DNA from: Bin87 sp965203855
Lineage (GTDB): Bacteria > Chloroflexota > Dehalococcoidia > Lucifugimonadales > UBA3495
Length of the DNA stretch: 64,000 nucleotides
Direction of reading: 5' to 3'
NCBI GenBank assembly: GCA_965203855.1
Contig: CBDBDN010000008.1
Coordinates: 1 to 64,000, forward strand
The position numbers and the translations under genes are program-made. This document shows, piece after piece, positions 39,807 through 47,842 of this stretch; the first letter of the stretch is position 1; each line of letters opens with the position of its first letter. The notes beneath the pieces are model-generated. The model had not been told where the DNA came from. It saw only the letters and a program-made list of their open reading frames with translations, and searched no databases.

Positions 39807-40435
39807 TCAGGCTGGCGATAGTTGTCGAAGGGGTAACGGAAAAAGAATTTGCCGACCGGGTTCTGGCCGCCCTATTGTGGGAAAGGGGAGTTTATATTGA
39901 ATCAACCTCGCTAAACGGCAATGTGTCCGTAGAACGGGTTGTACCGCAGATGATAGAGCTAACCTGGTCTTTTGATCGGGTAACTTCGCTGGTAGATTTC
40001 TACGGCTTCAGGCGCCGCAGCGTGGCAAGCCCGGACGAACTGCAAAATCAGATCGACGATGCGGTTCGCCGGCAAATGCCCCCCAACCGGGATTTATCGC
40101 ACGCCTTTTCCTATGTCCAGCAGTACGAATTTGAGGCGCTGCTGTTCTCCGATGTCGACGCATTTGCCAACCTGCCCGGCGCATTGGGCGTATCGGCAGA
40201 ACAGCTAGCCGCGCTCCGCGCCATACGCAGCCAATTTCCTACGCCGGAACATATCAACGACAGCCCGGACACTGCTCCCGGCAAGCGGATTGCCAATGTG
40301 ATACCCCGTTATAACAAGCGAGTGTACGGGTACTTGGCAGCGCAGCAAATCGGCCTGCCCGCCATCCGCAACGCTTGTCCCCGGTTCGCCGGCTGGCTGG
40401 CCCGGCTGGAATCGTTGGCCGATGCCGGCGATTAG
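39803..40435 (+). CDS. DUF4276 family, TOPRIM-like partner of the upstream ATPase
   Basis: This is a 210-residue protein starting AIVVEGVTEKEF, the strand-Glu-Gly turn of TOPRIM-type domains. It continues with LVDFYGF in the place of the acidic strand, then YVQQYEFEALLFSD, a conserved block of DUF4276. The function of DUF4276 is not established. The fold and the coupled ATPase suggest a nuclease or effector controlled by the ATPase. The ATG lies inside the ATPase stop (ATGA). The longer in-frame start 30 bases upstream would overlap more and has no better ribosome site. Confidence 0.8.
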   Translation: MIRLAIVVEGVTEKEFADRVLAALLWERGVYIESTSLNGNVSVERVVPQMIELTWSFDRVTSLVDFYGFRRRSVASPDELQNQIDDAVRRQMPPNRDLSHAFSYVQQYEFEALLFSDVDAFANLPGALGVSAEQLAALRAIRSQFPTPEHINDSPDTAPGKRIANVIPRYNKRVYGYLAAQQIGLPAIRNACPRFAGWLARLESLADAGD

Positions 40436-40474
40436 CGCCGTTGCCATCCATCATTAGCGCCCCCGCTGTCCAGG

Positions 40475-40483
40475 TGCTAGAAT
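40475..40483 (+). promoter_or_regulatory. Extended -10 promoter of threonine aldolase
   Basis: TGCTAGAAT, the same sequence as the -10 region at 27373, 67 bases before the ATG at 40550. Confidence 0.5.
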
Positions 40484-40549
40484 AGCCTACGCCAACCCAA
40501 CTATCCCCCGGCGTCCGCCATCCGCACACGCCCCCGGAGGCCCCATCCT

Positions 40550-41605
40550 ATGAACCCCATTGACCTGCGTAGCGACACTGTTACCCATCCCACCGCCGAA
40601 ATGCGGCGCGCTATGGCCGCCGCCGAAGTCGGCGATGATGTATTCGGCGAAGATCCCACTATCAACGCCCTCCAGGAGCGCGCCGCCGCTTTGCTGGGTC
40701 AGGAAGCCGGCCTGCTCACCGCCAGCGGCACAATGAGCAACCTGATTGCCGCCCTGGCCTGGTGCAATCGCGGCGATGAAATGGTTATGGGACAGGAAGC
40801 CCATATGTTCTGGAATGAATCCGCCGGCCCCACCGCCCTGTCCGGCGCTCAAATCCGCCTCGTTCCCAACGATGCCAGCGGACGCATCGCCCCGGAGGAT
40901 GTGGCGGACGCCATCCGCGACAGTTCCAACATTCATGTGCCGGCTACCGCGCTGGTCTGCCTGGAAAACACGCACAACCGTTGCAGCGGCGGGGTGATGA
41001 CGCCCCAAGACACCAAAGCCGTCGTTGATGTAGCCCACGCCGCCGGCGCCGCCGTGCATCTGGACGGCGCCCGCATCTTTAACGCCGCCGTCGCCCTGGA
41101 AGTCCCCGCCGCTGAGCTTACCAAAGATGTGGACGACGTCAGTTTCTGCCTGTCCAAGGCGTTGTCCTGCCCGGTTGGTTCGGTGCTCTGCGGCTCTGCG
41201 GAGTTCATCACCCGCGCCCGCAAGTGGCGCAAGATGCTGGGGGGCGGGATGCGGCAGGCCGGGGTTATCGCCGCCGCCGGCCTGGTCGCGCTGGATACGA
41301 TGGTGGAACGACTCGCCGACGACCACGCCAACGCCCGCCGCCTGGCCGCCGGCCTGGCCAACATCAACGGCCTTACCGTTGACCCGGACGGCATCCAGAC
41401 CAACATCGTCATCTTTGAAGTGGACAAAGACCAAGTGGGCGATGCGCGGTCGGTTATCGCCGCGCTGCGGGAGGATGGCGTGCTGGTCAGCCACAGCCGC
41501 GACCAGTCGCTGCGTATGGTAACGCACCGCCATATCACCGGCGCCGATGTGGACGAAGCGCTGGCGCGGGTGAACGGCACGGTGCGGCGACTGGCGGCGG
41601 CGTAG
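40550..41605 (+). CDS. ltaE: Low-specificity L-threonine aldolase
   Basis: This is a 351-residue PLP enzyme of fold type I. It cleaves L-threonine or allo-threonine to glycine and acetaldehyde. DLRSDTVTHPT, GDDVFGEDPT and the PLP-Lys block SFCLSKALSCPVGS are diagnostic, with LDGARIFNAAVAL holding the PLP-binding Asp. The length is normal. GGAGG lies 9 bases before the ATG. It follows the ATPase/DUF4276 pair in the same direction but has its own -10 box. Confidence 0.93.
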   Translation: MNPIDLRSDTVTHPTAEMRRAMAAAEVGDDVFGEDPTINALQERAAALLGQEAGLLTASGTMSNLIAALAWCNRGDEMVMGQEAHMFWNESAGPTALSGAQIRLVPNDASGRIAPEDVADAIRDSSNIHVPATALVCLENTHNRCSGGVMTPQDTKAVVDVAHAAGAAVHLDGARIFNAAVALEVPAAELTKDVDDVSFCLSKALSCPVGSVLCGSAEFITRARKWRKMLGGGMRQAGVIAAAGLVALDTMVERLADDHANARRLAAGLANINGLTVDPDGIQTNIVIFEVDKDQVGDARSVIAALREDGVLVSHSRDQSLRMVTHRHITGADVDEALARVNGTVRRLAAA

Positions 41606-41706
41606 CTGTACTCTGCCGGCCGGTATTATCGCCGGTACATCGTTGAGGATTGCCGCGCCGGCGCCGACCCGACTGATGACCCGGCTGACGACCCGGCGGG
41701 CGCAGA

Positions 41707-42648
41707 ATGTTGCGGCGTTTTCCATCCCCGCCCGCCGCCCATTTGTCGCTGGCCGTTGCCAGCCGTCCGATCTACGCCGGCGACTGCGTAGCCGCAGAAA
41801 TAATAATCGTTCCCCAGTACCCCATCACGATAGCGGAAGGCCGACTGCAACTGTCGCAAACGGAACTGCTGCGGATTGACAGCGCGCGGGATGCCTTGTC
41901 GCCGTTGCATCATTCCCGCCGCCGCTCTGCCAACCCGACACTGCCGCCGGACAGCATTGAATGCATCTTTGTAAGCAACGCCCCTCTGGAAGCCGGCGTT
42001 GAGTACCGCTACCCGGCGCAGCTGCCAGTGCCGGCCGCCGCCGCGCCGACCATAAAGGGGAAACACGCCCGCATCATCTGGGAATTGGAGGCGCAAATCA
42101 GCGTCCGCGCGGATGATGCCGCCGGCGGCGGGCGGAGACGCCGGCTGTGGCCTAATCTGTCGCACGCGCCGGACGCCGCCGCCAAGCAGGAACTGGTCGT
42201 TTTTGCGCGCCCCGATGCGGCGGCCTTGGGCGGCGAAACTCTGCCGGAACGCCCTTACGCCTCACGGACGCACCGGGCCGCCCGCCTGGATCTGCAACTG
42301 GATACGGGACTGGCCGCCAACGGGGGAACTATTGACGGCGCAGTGTCCATTAGGCCCCAAACTGCGTTGCGCGCCCGCGAATTGCGGGTAGAACTGGTGC
42401 GCTGGGAACGCAGCGGAACCCGCCAGGCCCGCGTGGTTGCGGATACGCAGGTATTGCAGCGGCCGGTCATCCTGCCGGCCGGCGAAACTGCCGATTGGCC
42501 GTTCCGGCTGCGGGTGCCGGCGCCGCTGCTGCCGTCAGCGCTGGCCCGGCATACTTTTGTCGGCTGGCAGGTACGCGCCGTCATCGCCCGCCGGATGCTC
42601 CCCAATCTGGATGTTGTCCAGCTGATACAAGTGTACACTGCGCCATAA
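41707..42648 (+). CDS. Predicted arrestin/SpoOM-like double beta-sandwich protein
   Basis: This is a 313-residue protein rich in beta strands with no membrane segment. Two halves show the arrestin-like rhythm: IYAGDCVAAEIIIVPQYPITI in the first, and LDLQLDTGLAANGGTIDGAVSI with ELRVELVRWE in the second. In the second half a domain starts with G-x-x-x-x-G and is followed by an ELRVEL strand. A linker of Arg/Ala-rich sequence lies around residues 135-160. Bacterial relatives (SpoOM and similar) have poorly known roles. The assignment is by pattern only. A gap of 46 bases separates it from the convergent rarA. Confidence 0.45.
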   Translation: MLRRFPSPPAAHLSLAVASRPIYAGDCVAAEIIIVPQYPITIAEGRLQLSQTELLRIDSARDALSPLHHSRRRSANPTLPPDSIECIFVSNAPLEAGVEYRYPAQLPVPAAAAPTIKGKHARIIWELEAQISVRADDAAGGGRRRRLWPNLSHAPDAAAKQELVVFARPDAAALGGETLPERPYASRTHRAARLDLQLDTGLAANGGTIDGAVSIRPQTALRARELRVELVRWERSGTRQARVVADTQVLQRPVILPAGETADWPFRLRVPAPLLPSALARHTFVGWQVRAVIARRMLPNLDVVQLIQVYTAP

Positions 42649-42694
42649 TGGTCGGCACCCCGGGCGAAACCACGGTTAGATCAATGGCGGGCAT

Positions 42695-44083
42695 CTATTG
42701 CGCCTTGCCGTCGTCTCCCCACCAGCGCCGCAGCCGCTCGGCGATGGCCGCCTCGGCACCCTGCTCCGACGGTTCGTAGTAGCGGCGGCCGGCCAAGCCG
42801 TCCGGCAGATATTGCTGCGGCTCAAAATGGCCTTCGTAGTCATGGCTGTATTTGTAGCCCGCGCCGTAGCCCATCCCGCGCATCAGCCCGGTTACGGCGT
42901 TGCGGAGATGCGGCGGCGCCGGCTCGTGCGGCATACGCCGAACATCGTCCAGAGCGCGTTCCAGCCCCATATAGGCGGCGTTGCTTTTGGGCGATGTCGC
43001 TAGATAGACCGTTGCTTCGGCCAGCGGTATCCGTCCCTCCGGCAGCCCGATGAAATGCACCGCCTGCTGCGCCGCCACGGCCACCGGCAGCGCCCCCGGA
43101 TTGGCCAGCCCGATGTCCTCCGCCGCCAGTATCACCAGCCGCCGCGCGATGAACAGCGGATCCTCGCCCGCTTCCAGCATCCGCGCCAGCCAATACAGGG
43201 CGCCGTCCGGCGACGAGCCGCGCACTGACTTGATGAACGCCGAGATCGTGTCATAGTGGCTGTCGCCGGCCTTGTCGTATTGGGGCGTGCGGCGTTGCAG
43301 CGCGTCGGAAATGGTAGCCATCGTTACCCGGCGCAGATCGCCGGAATCCGGTTCGCCGGCGTCCGATTCGCCGGTGTCTGGTTCAGTAGCCAGTATCGCC
43401 ATTTCCAGGGCATTCAGCGCAACCCGCGCATCCCCGTTGGCGATGTTGACCAGATGCGCCAGCGCGTCCGCGTCCAGCGCTGCCGCATAGCCGCCCATCC
43501 CCCGCCGGTCGTCGGCCAGCGCCCGGCTGATGATAGATGCCACGGCGTCCGCGTCCAGAGCGTACAGGCTGAACACGCGGCAGCGCGACAGCAGCGGCGC
43601 GTTGACCTCAAAGGACGGGTTTTCGGTAGTGGCGCCGATGAAAGTAACGGTGCCATCCTCAACATACGGCAGTATGACATCCTGCTGCGCCTTGTTGAAA
43701 CGATGGATTTCGTCCACGAACAGGATGGTCTGCTGCTCGTAAAGCGATTGCCGTTCCTGCGCTCCGGCCACGGCTTTACGCAAGTCGGCAACGCCGGCGG
43801 ATACGGCGCTGACCGGCTCAAAATGGGAGCGGGTAACGCCGGCAATCAGCCGGGCCAGCGTAGTCTTACCCGAACCAGGCGGCCCCCACAGCAAAATAGA
43901 CGGCACCCGGTCGGCGGCAATCGCCCGCCGCAGCACCCGGTCATCGCCCAGAATATGCTCCTGCCCCACGAACTCGTCAAAAGACGCCGGCCGCATCCGT
44001 TCCGCCAGCGGCGCAGTATCAGCGGCGCGCTGCCGGCGGGCGTGTTCAAAGAGGGCGGGGGCGTTTTGCTGCCGGGCAGTCAT
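42695..44083 (-). CDS. rarA: Replication-associated recombination ATPase RarA
   Basis: This is a 462-residue AAA+ protein of the MgsA/RarA/WRNIP1 family that acts at stalled replication forks. Walker A is GPPGSGKT (67-74), Walker B is FVDEIHRFNK, sensor 1 is GATTENPSFE, and the Arg finger is in LLSRC. The C-terminal tetramerisation domain is complete, with SDPDGALYWLARMLEAGED-like sequence and KYSHDY. Its ATG is five bases after the stop of the methyltransferase-HNH gene, with no clear Shine-Dalgarno sequence. Translation is therefore probably coupled to that gene. Confidence 0.94.
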   Translation of the reverse strand: MTARQQNAPALFEHARRQRAADTAPLAERMRPASFDEFVGQEHILGDDRVLRRAIAADRVPSILLWGPPGSGKTTLARLIAGVTRSHFEPVSAVSAGVADLRKAVAGAQERQSLYEQQTILFVDEIHRFNKAQQDVILPYVEDGTVTFIGATTENPSFEVNAPLLSRCRVFSLYALDADAVASIISRALADDRRGMGGYAAALDADALAHLVNIANGDARVALNALEMAILATEPDTGESDAGEPDSGDLRRVTMATISDALQRRTPQYDKAGDSHYDTISAFIKSVRGSSPDGALYWLARMLEAGEDPLFIARRLVILAAEDIGLANPGALPVAVAAQQAVHFIGLPEGRIPLAEATVYLATSPKSNAAYMGLERALDDVRRMPHEPAPPHLRNAVTGLMRGMGYGAGYKYSHDYEGHFEPQQYLPDGLAGRRYYEPSEQGAEAAIAERLRRWWGDDGKAQ

Positions 44084-44088
44084 TCCGT

Positions 44089-45921
44089 CTAGCTAACCCC
44101 GTCGGCCGGATTTTGCCGGGCCGCATACGCCAGAATCTGTTCTGCGGCAAACTGCGTCGCTTCGTACAAGTCAACCAGTTCGCTTACGCTGTTGACATAC
44201 AGCAGCCCTTCCAGCGCGTTGTGGCTGCGTAATTCCTCAAGTGTTAAGCGGTTTCGCTTGATGCTGTTGCAGGTGCGATGCAGCAGCGCCAGGTTATACA
44301 ATTCGTCGTTCCCCGGCGTGCCTGCGGCGGCGCGGCGCGCCCGAATGTGGTCAACTTCCAGCAACGTATCATCCAGGCTGCCGTTAGGCCGGCGGGGTTC
44401 GTACCCGCAGCCCCAGCACACCGGCCCAAACCGATTAATCAGCAGCTGTTTAGCCTCATCTTTCGGAATGCGCCCCGACCAGCTTGACGATTGGGTAGTA
44501 CGGGCCGCGCCACGCCGGGCTTGCTGTAGCAGATGATGCGGTTCCGGGTCGGCGTCGGTTCGGGACGGCAGTTCGCGGGGTCCAACAGTGCGGCTGGCGG
44601 TCCACTGCTGCGGTTCCTGGAAGCCCTGCCCTTTGCGAACCGACGCCAAAGCGTCTTTGGTGGCGTCAGTCATTCCGTCCAGCATAATGCCGTTGAGGTA
44701 AAAACGGCGTTTCAGCATCGTCCAGGCGCGATAGGCCAAATCGCACGCCAGCCATTGCCGGCCCAGCTGTTCGGCGGCAATGGCGGTTGTAGCGCAGCCG
44801 GCGAACACATCCAGGACCACATCGCCGGGGTTGCTGCTGGCGCGGATTAGCCTGGCGTAGAGCTCCAGCGGCTTTTGAGTAGCATAACCCGTATGTTCGG
44901 CGCGCCCCCGATAGTTGGTAAAGCCCGTCGGTTCCAATATCAGGTTTTGAGGCGGGTTGCCCTGGTCGGCGGCGGCGTATCGTTTCAGGCCGGGCCAGAT
45001 TCCCCTTGTCGGATGGTGAATCAAGCTATGTGCGTCAAGAGCGTCCAATCGTGCATGGACGCCGTCAATACGCAAATAGCCGGGTATGATGTTAGCGTCA
45101 ATCCATTGCGCGTAGCGGCTGTTCCGGGGCGGCGCCCAATGGCGGCTTCGGGCGCCTACATCGTAGCCCTGCCAAGGCTGCCCTGATTCGCCCTGTGATG
45201 TGCCAGCTCCGGTTAGGTTCTCGTTTCTGAGCCGTCCGCGTTCATCAAGGGCCGGATACGCCGCCGCCAGTTGTTCCGCCGTTTTGGGTTCTGCAATCGC
45301 ATCTCCGTTCCAGGTATAGCCGTCTCCATTTACATAGTAAAGCAGCGTATCGGTAATGTTGCCGTAGCGTACCGCATCGTTGTGCGCGATTGCCCGACGC
45401 CAGGTAATCTGGCTTCTGAAATTGGATGCGCCGAACACGGCGTCCATCAGCATACGCAGGTAGCTGTTGGCGTGGCTATCGCAGTGCAGATAGATGCTTC
45501 CCGTCGGCTTAAGCGTCCGATGGCATTCAATCAATCTTACTGCCATATAGGCCATATAGGCCGCTTCGTTTTCGGTAGCGCACGCTTCTACCGCCTCAAT
45601 GACGGCGTGGATGGCCGGGTAATCGTCCTCAATCTGCATTTTCCAGGCGGGATGGATGTTGTCGTCCCAAGTCCAAATGTCGCTGACGCGCGTTTCGCCC
45701 CGTCCTTCGTGATGGGCTGTTCCGTGCGATTGCGCCAGCGCCAGTTCCTCGGCAAACTCGGTGTCGCTGATGGGCGGACGCGGATTGCCGATAAAGGTTT
45801 CGTTAGCCGCAAAGGGCGGGTCAATGGCAATCAGGTCAACGCATTCGTTATTGAGGCTGCGTAGAAACGACAGATTGTCCATAATTGCCAGAGTGCGGTT
45901 AGGAACATTCAAGTCGCTCAT
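44089..45921 (-). CDS. DNA methyltransferase-HNH nuclease fusion (candidate single-chain R-M enzyme)
   Basis: This is a 610-residue protein. Residues 1-410 are a beta-class N6-adenine/N4-cytosine methyltransferase: the catalytic motif IV DPPF at 34-37 comes first, and the AdoMet-binding motif I VLDVFAGCATT lies near 368-378. A long target-recognition region with many aromatic residues lies between. After a Gln/Arg/Ser-rich linker (about 430-475), the C-terminal 130 residues are an HNH nuclease domain. It carries a zinc-type pair (CWGC), VDHIRARR with the catalytic His, and NLALLHRTCN with the later Asn/His/Cys. The two activities in one chain would make a self-contained restriction-modification enzyme. 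It is encoded directly upstream of rarA. Confidence 0.85.
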   Translation of the reverse strand: MSDLNVPNRTLAIMDNLSFLRSLNNECVDLIAIDPPFAANETFIGNPRPPISDTEFAEELALAQSHGTAHHEGRGETRVSDIWTWDDNIHPAWKMQIEDDYPAIHAVIEAVEACATENEAAYMAYMAVRLIECHRTLKPTGSIYLHCDSHANSYLRMLMDAVFGASNFRSQITWRRAIAHNDAVRYGNITDTLLYYVNGDGYTWNGDAIAEPKTAEQLAAAYPALDERGRLRNENLTGAGTSQGESGQPWQGYDVGARSRHWAPPRNSRYAQWIDANIIPGYLRIDGVHARLDALDAHSLIHHPTRGIWPGLKRYAAADQGNPPQNLILEPTGFTNYRGRAEHTGYATQKPLELYARLIRASSNPGDVVLDVFAGCATTAIAAEQLGRQWLACDLAYRAWTMLKRRFYLNGIMLDGMTDATKDALASVRKGQGFQEPQQWTASRTVGPRELPSRTDADPEPHHLLQQARRGAARTTQSSSWSGRIPKDEAKQLLINRFGPVCWGCGYEPRRPNGSLDDTLLEVDHIRARRAAAGTPGNDELYNLALLHRTCNSIKRNRLTLEELRSHNALEGLLYVNSVSELVDLYEATQFAAEQILAYAARQNPADGVS

Positions 45922-46004
45922 CAGTCGGGCATCCTTGCCGGGTTGTATTGATATTGCATCGTTATTCCCGGGCCAGCCGGAATGACGATAACGCGTCGAC
46001 TACT

Positions 46005-47024
46005 CTACTCGCCCCGGAAATGCGGCATCACGGCCTCCGCAAACAGCCGCATTGAGCGTTCTACTGCATCGTTGGGCAGAATGCCGCCGATGTTGAACCA
46101 GCACATAAACTCCTGCGGGTCGTACAGCTCCCGGAACCATTCCAGCCGCGCGATAACCTGCTGCGGCGTGCCGACGGCGCCCAGTTCGTTGTGTATGTCG
46201 TCGTAGGTCAGCTGGCTGGCCCGGCTGGAACCCCGCGAGTTGTTCTGCATACTCCGCAGCGTATCCAGGTAGTTGTTGATGGTAGGGGCGAAATTGGCTT
46301 GCGCCGCCTCCGCAGTTTCGGCCACATGGACGGGTACATTGACCACCGTTTTCACCGCCGCCGGGTTGTGGCCGTGTTCCGCCAGGGTTTCGCGATATAC
46401 GGCCAGGCCGTTGCTGACGCCGTCCACGCTGATAATCATGGGCGTAACCAGGATGTTGTGGCCCAGGCTGCCCACCAGCGGGAAAGTATCCGCCCCGTTG
46501 GACGCAATATAGACGGGCGGATGCGGCTGCTGGACGGGTTTGGGTTCCAGACGCACATTTTCCGCCTGGTAAAACTGGCCGGCATAGTCCAGCGTTTCCG
46601 AGGTCCAGGCCCGCAGCGCCATCTCCAACCCCTCTGTGAACCGCGCATTGCGTTCCTCAATGGGGATGCCGTAGCCCCGGTAATGGTTGGGGTTGGAGCC
46701 GCGTCCGATGCCGAAAACGGCGCGCCCGCCGGACAGCACATCCAGCGTAGCCACTTCCTCGGCGATCCGCAGCGGATGATGCAGCGGCAGCAGGTTCACC
46801 GCCGTGCCCAGCATAATCCGGCTGGTGGTCTGCGACAGCGCCGACGCCATCAGCAGCGGGGCCGGCATTACGGAGAAACGGCGGGCGAAATGCAGTTCGG
46901 CCAGCCAGGCCATATCGTAGCCCAGCGCATCAGCCAGCCGGACTTGCGCCATCACGTCGGCATAGCGCGCGGCCGGCGTCTGATGATCGGCGCAGGGGAC
47001 TTGGTAGAAAACTCCGAACTGCAT
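46005..47024 (-). CDS. LLM-class flavin-dependent oxidoreductase
   Basis: This is a 339-residue bacterial-luciferase-like TIM barrel (FMN or F420 dependent). LAELHFARRFSV, the LGTAVNLLPLHHPLRIAEEVATLDVLSGGR block and FGIGRG are the family hallmarks. The substrate cannot be assigned. Such enzymes open rings or cleave C-C or C-S bonds by monooxygenation. AAGGAG lies 8 bases before the ATG at 47024. A second, more distant member is at 60796-61947. Confidence 0.9.
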   Translation of the reverse strand: MQFGVFYQVPCADHQTPAARYADVMAQVRLADALGYDMAWLAELHFARRFSVMPAPLLMASALSQTTSRIMLGTAVNLLPLHHPLRIAEEVATLDVLSGGRAVFGIGRGSNPNHYRGYGIPIEERNARFTEGLEMALRAWTSETLDYAGQFYQAENVRLEPKPVQQPHPPVYIASNGADTFPLVGSLGHNILVTPMIISVDGVSNGLAVYRETLAEHGHNPAAVKTVVNVPVHVAETAEAAQANFAPTINNYLDTLRSMQNNSRGSSRASQLTYDDIHNELGAVGTPQQVIARLEWFRELYDPQEFMCWFNIGGILPNDAVERSMRLFAEAVMPHFRGE

Positions 47025-47036
47025 TGAGATTGCTCC

Positions 47037-47312
47037 TTACGGCTGACGCGGCAGCGGGGCGTTGCTGCCGCTGTTGCGGTTGCCAATAGTTCCGGGCAAT
47101 GGATCGTTAAAGGGTTGACCGCCGGCTTCGGCAGCCTCTTTACGCCGCAGCCAGTCGCGCCATACGATATTGGCTTGCTCCCGGCCCTGTGCGATGCCTT
47201 CCTCCCGACCTTGCGTGATGCCTTGCTCCCGGCCCTCCTCCAAGCCTTCTTCCCGGCCTTGGGCAATGTGCCGGCGGCGGTTGCGATTTTCCCAGATTCC
47301 GGCTAGTACCAT
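47037..47312 (-). CDS. Short repeat-tail protein (truncated duplicate)
   Basis: This is a 91-residue protein starting MVLAGIWENRNRRRHIAQG. It is a diverged copy of the C-terminal half of its neighbour at 47326-47832, lacking the membrane part. It contains six to seven GREE/GLEE/GITQ/GIAQ tetrapeptides, then WRDWLRRKEAAEAGGQPFNDPLPG as in the neighbour. It ends 12 bases before the flavin oxidoreductase start. The ribosome site is weak (GGGGA). It parallels the ccm-cluster chimera at 4420-4734. Confidence 0.5.
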   Translation of the reverse strand: MVLAGIWENRNRRRHIAQGREEGLEEGREQGITQGREEGIAQGREQANIVWRDWLRRKEAAEAGGQPFNDPLPGTIGNRNSGSNAPLPRQP

Positions 47313-47325
47313 CTTTAAGTCCCCG

Positions 47326-47832
47326 CTACGCTTGGAAAGATGGCGGCGCATTGCGGTCGCCGTTGTCTCCGGGCGTCGGTTCATTAAACGGCACGCCGTT
47401 GACCTCGGCATCCTCCTTGCGCCGCAGCCAGTCGCGCCAAGCGTTATTGGCTGCCTCAAAGCCAATTGTTTTGCCTTGCTCCAAGCCTTCCTCTCGGCCT
47501 TCTTCCCGGCCTTCCTCCTTGCCCTGGGCAATGTGCCGGCGGCGGTTGCGGTTTTCCCAGATTCCCGCTAGTACCATTCTGATCACCTCCATAATCGGCC
47601 AAGTCAACGGCAATGACCAAGCCACTATTGAACTGCCGTCGTCAAATACCAGCTCCGCCGTCAGCTGCCAGGTTGCCGGCCGCTGGTTGTGCATAATCAG
47701 CAGGACGTCGACCGTAGTAACGATGGCGATTGCCAGTATAAACGCCAGCAGCCCCTGCCCGACCCGCTGGGCCGGAATGCTGGGAATGCCAATCCATTGC
47801 CCGCCGTCGTCTTTCCGTTCCTCCTGCGCCAT
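47326..47832 (-). CDS. Membrane-anchored protein with GxEE tetrapeptide-repeat tail
   Basis: This is a 168-residue protein that I do not recognise. A hydrophobic segment lies at about residues 29-50 (GLLAFILAIAIVTTVDVLLI), followed by an exposed stretch and a second weak hydrophobic segment (residues 68-80). After that come WENRNRRRHIAQ, a run of GKEE/GREE/GLEQ repeats and the end block WRDWLRRKED. The same plan is seen in the protein at 3891-4352. Glycine every fourth residue with Glu, Arg or Lys between resembles the repeat tails of Rpn/PD-(D/E)XK transposase-like proteins, but no nuclease domain is present. The start at 47832 lies 11 bases after the carboxyltransferase stop. Confidence 0.65.
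   Translation of the reverse strand: MAQEERKDDGGQWIGIPSIPAQRVGQGLLAFILAIAIVTTVDVLLIMHNQRPATWQLTAELVFDDGSSIVAWSLPLTWPIMEVIRMVLAGIWENRNRRRHIAQGKEEGREEGREEGLEQGKTIGFEAANNAWRDWLRRKEDAEVNGVPFNEPTPGDNGDRNAPPSFQA
47577..47590 (-). promoter_or_regulatory. Perfect internal Shine-Dalgarno before an in-frame ATG
   Basis: Inside the gene at 47326-47832 the minus strand reads GGAGGTGATC (47581-47590), a perfect anti-SD match, 8 bases before an in-frame ATG at 47577. That ATG begins MVLAGIWENRN, exactly where the truncated duplicate at 47037-47312 begins. Confidence 0.6.
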
Positions 47833-47842
47833 AACAGGGCTA

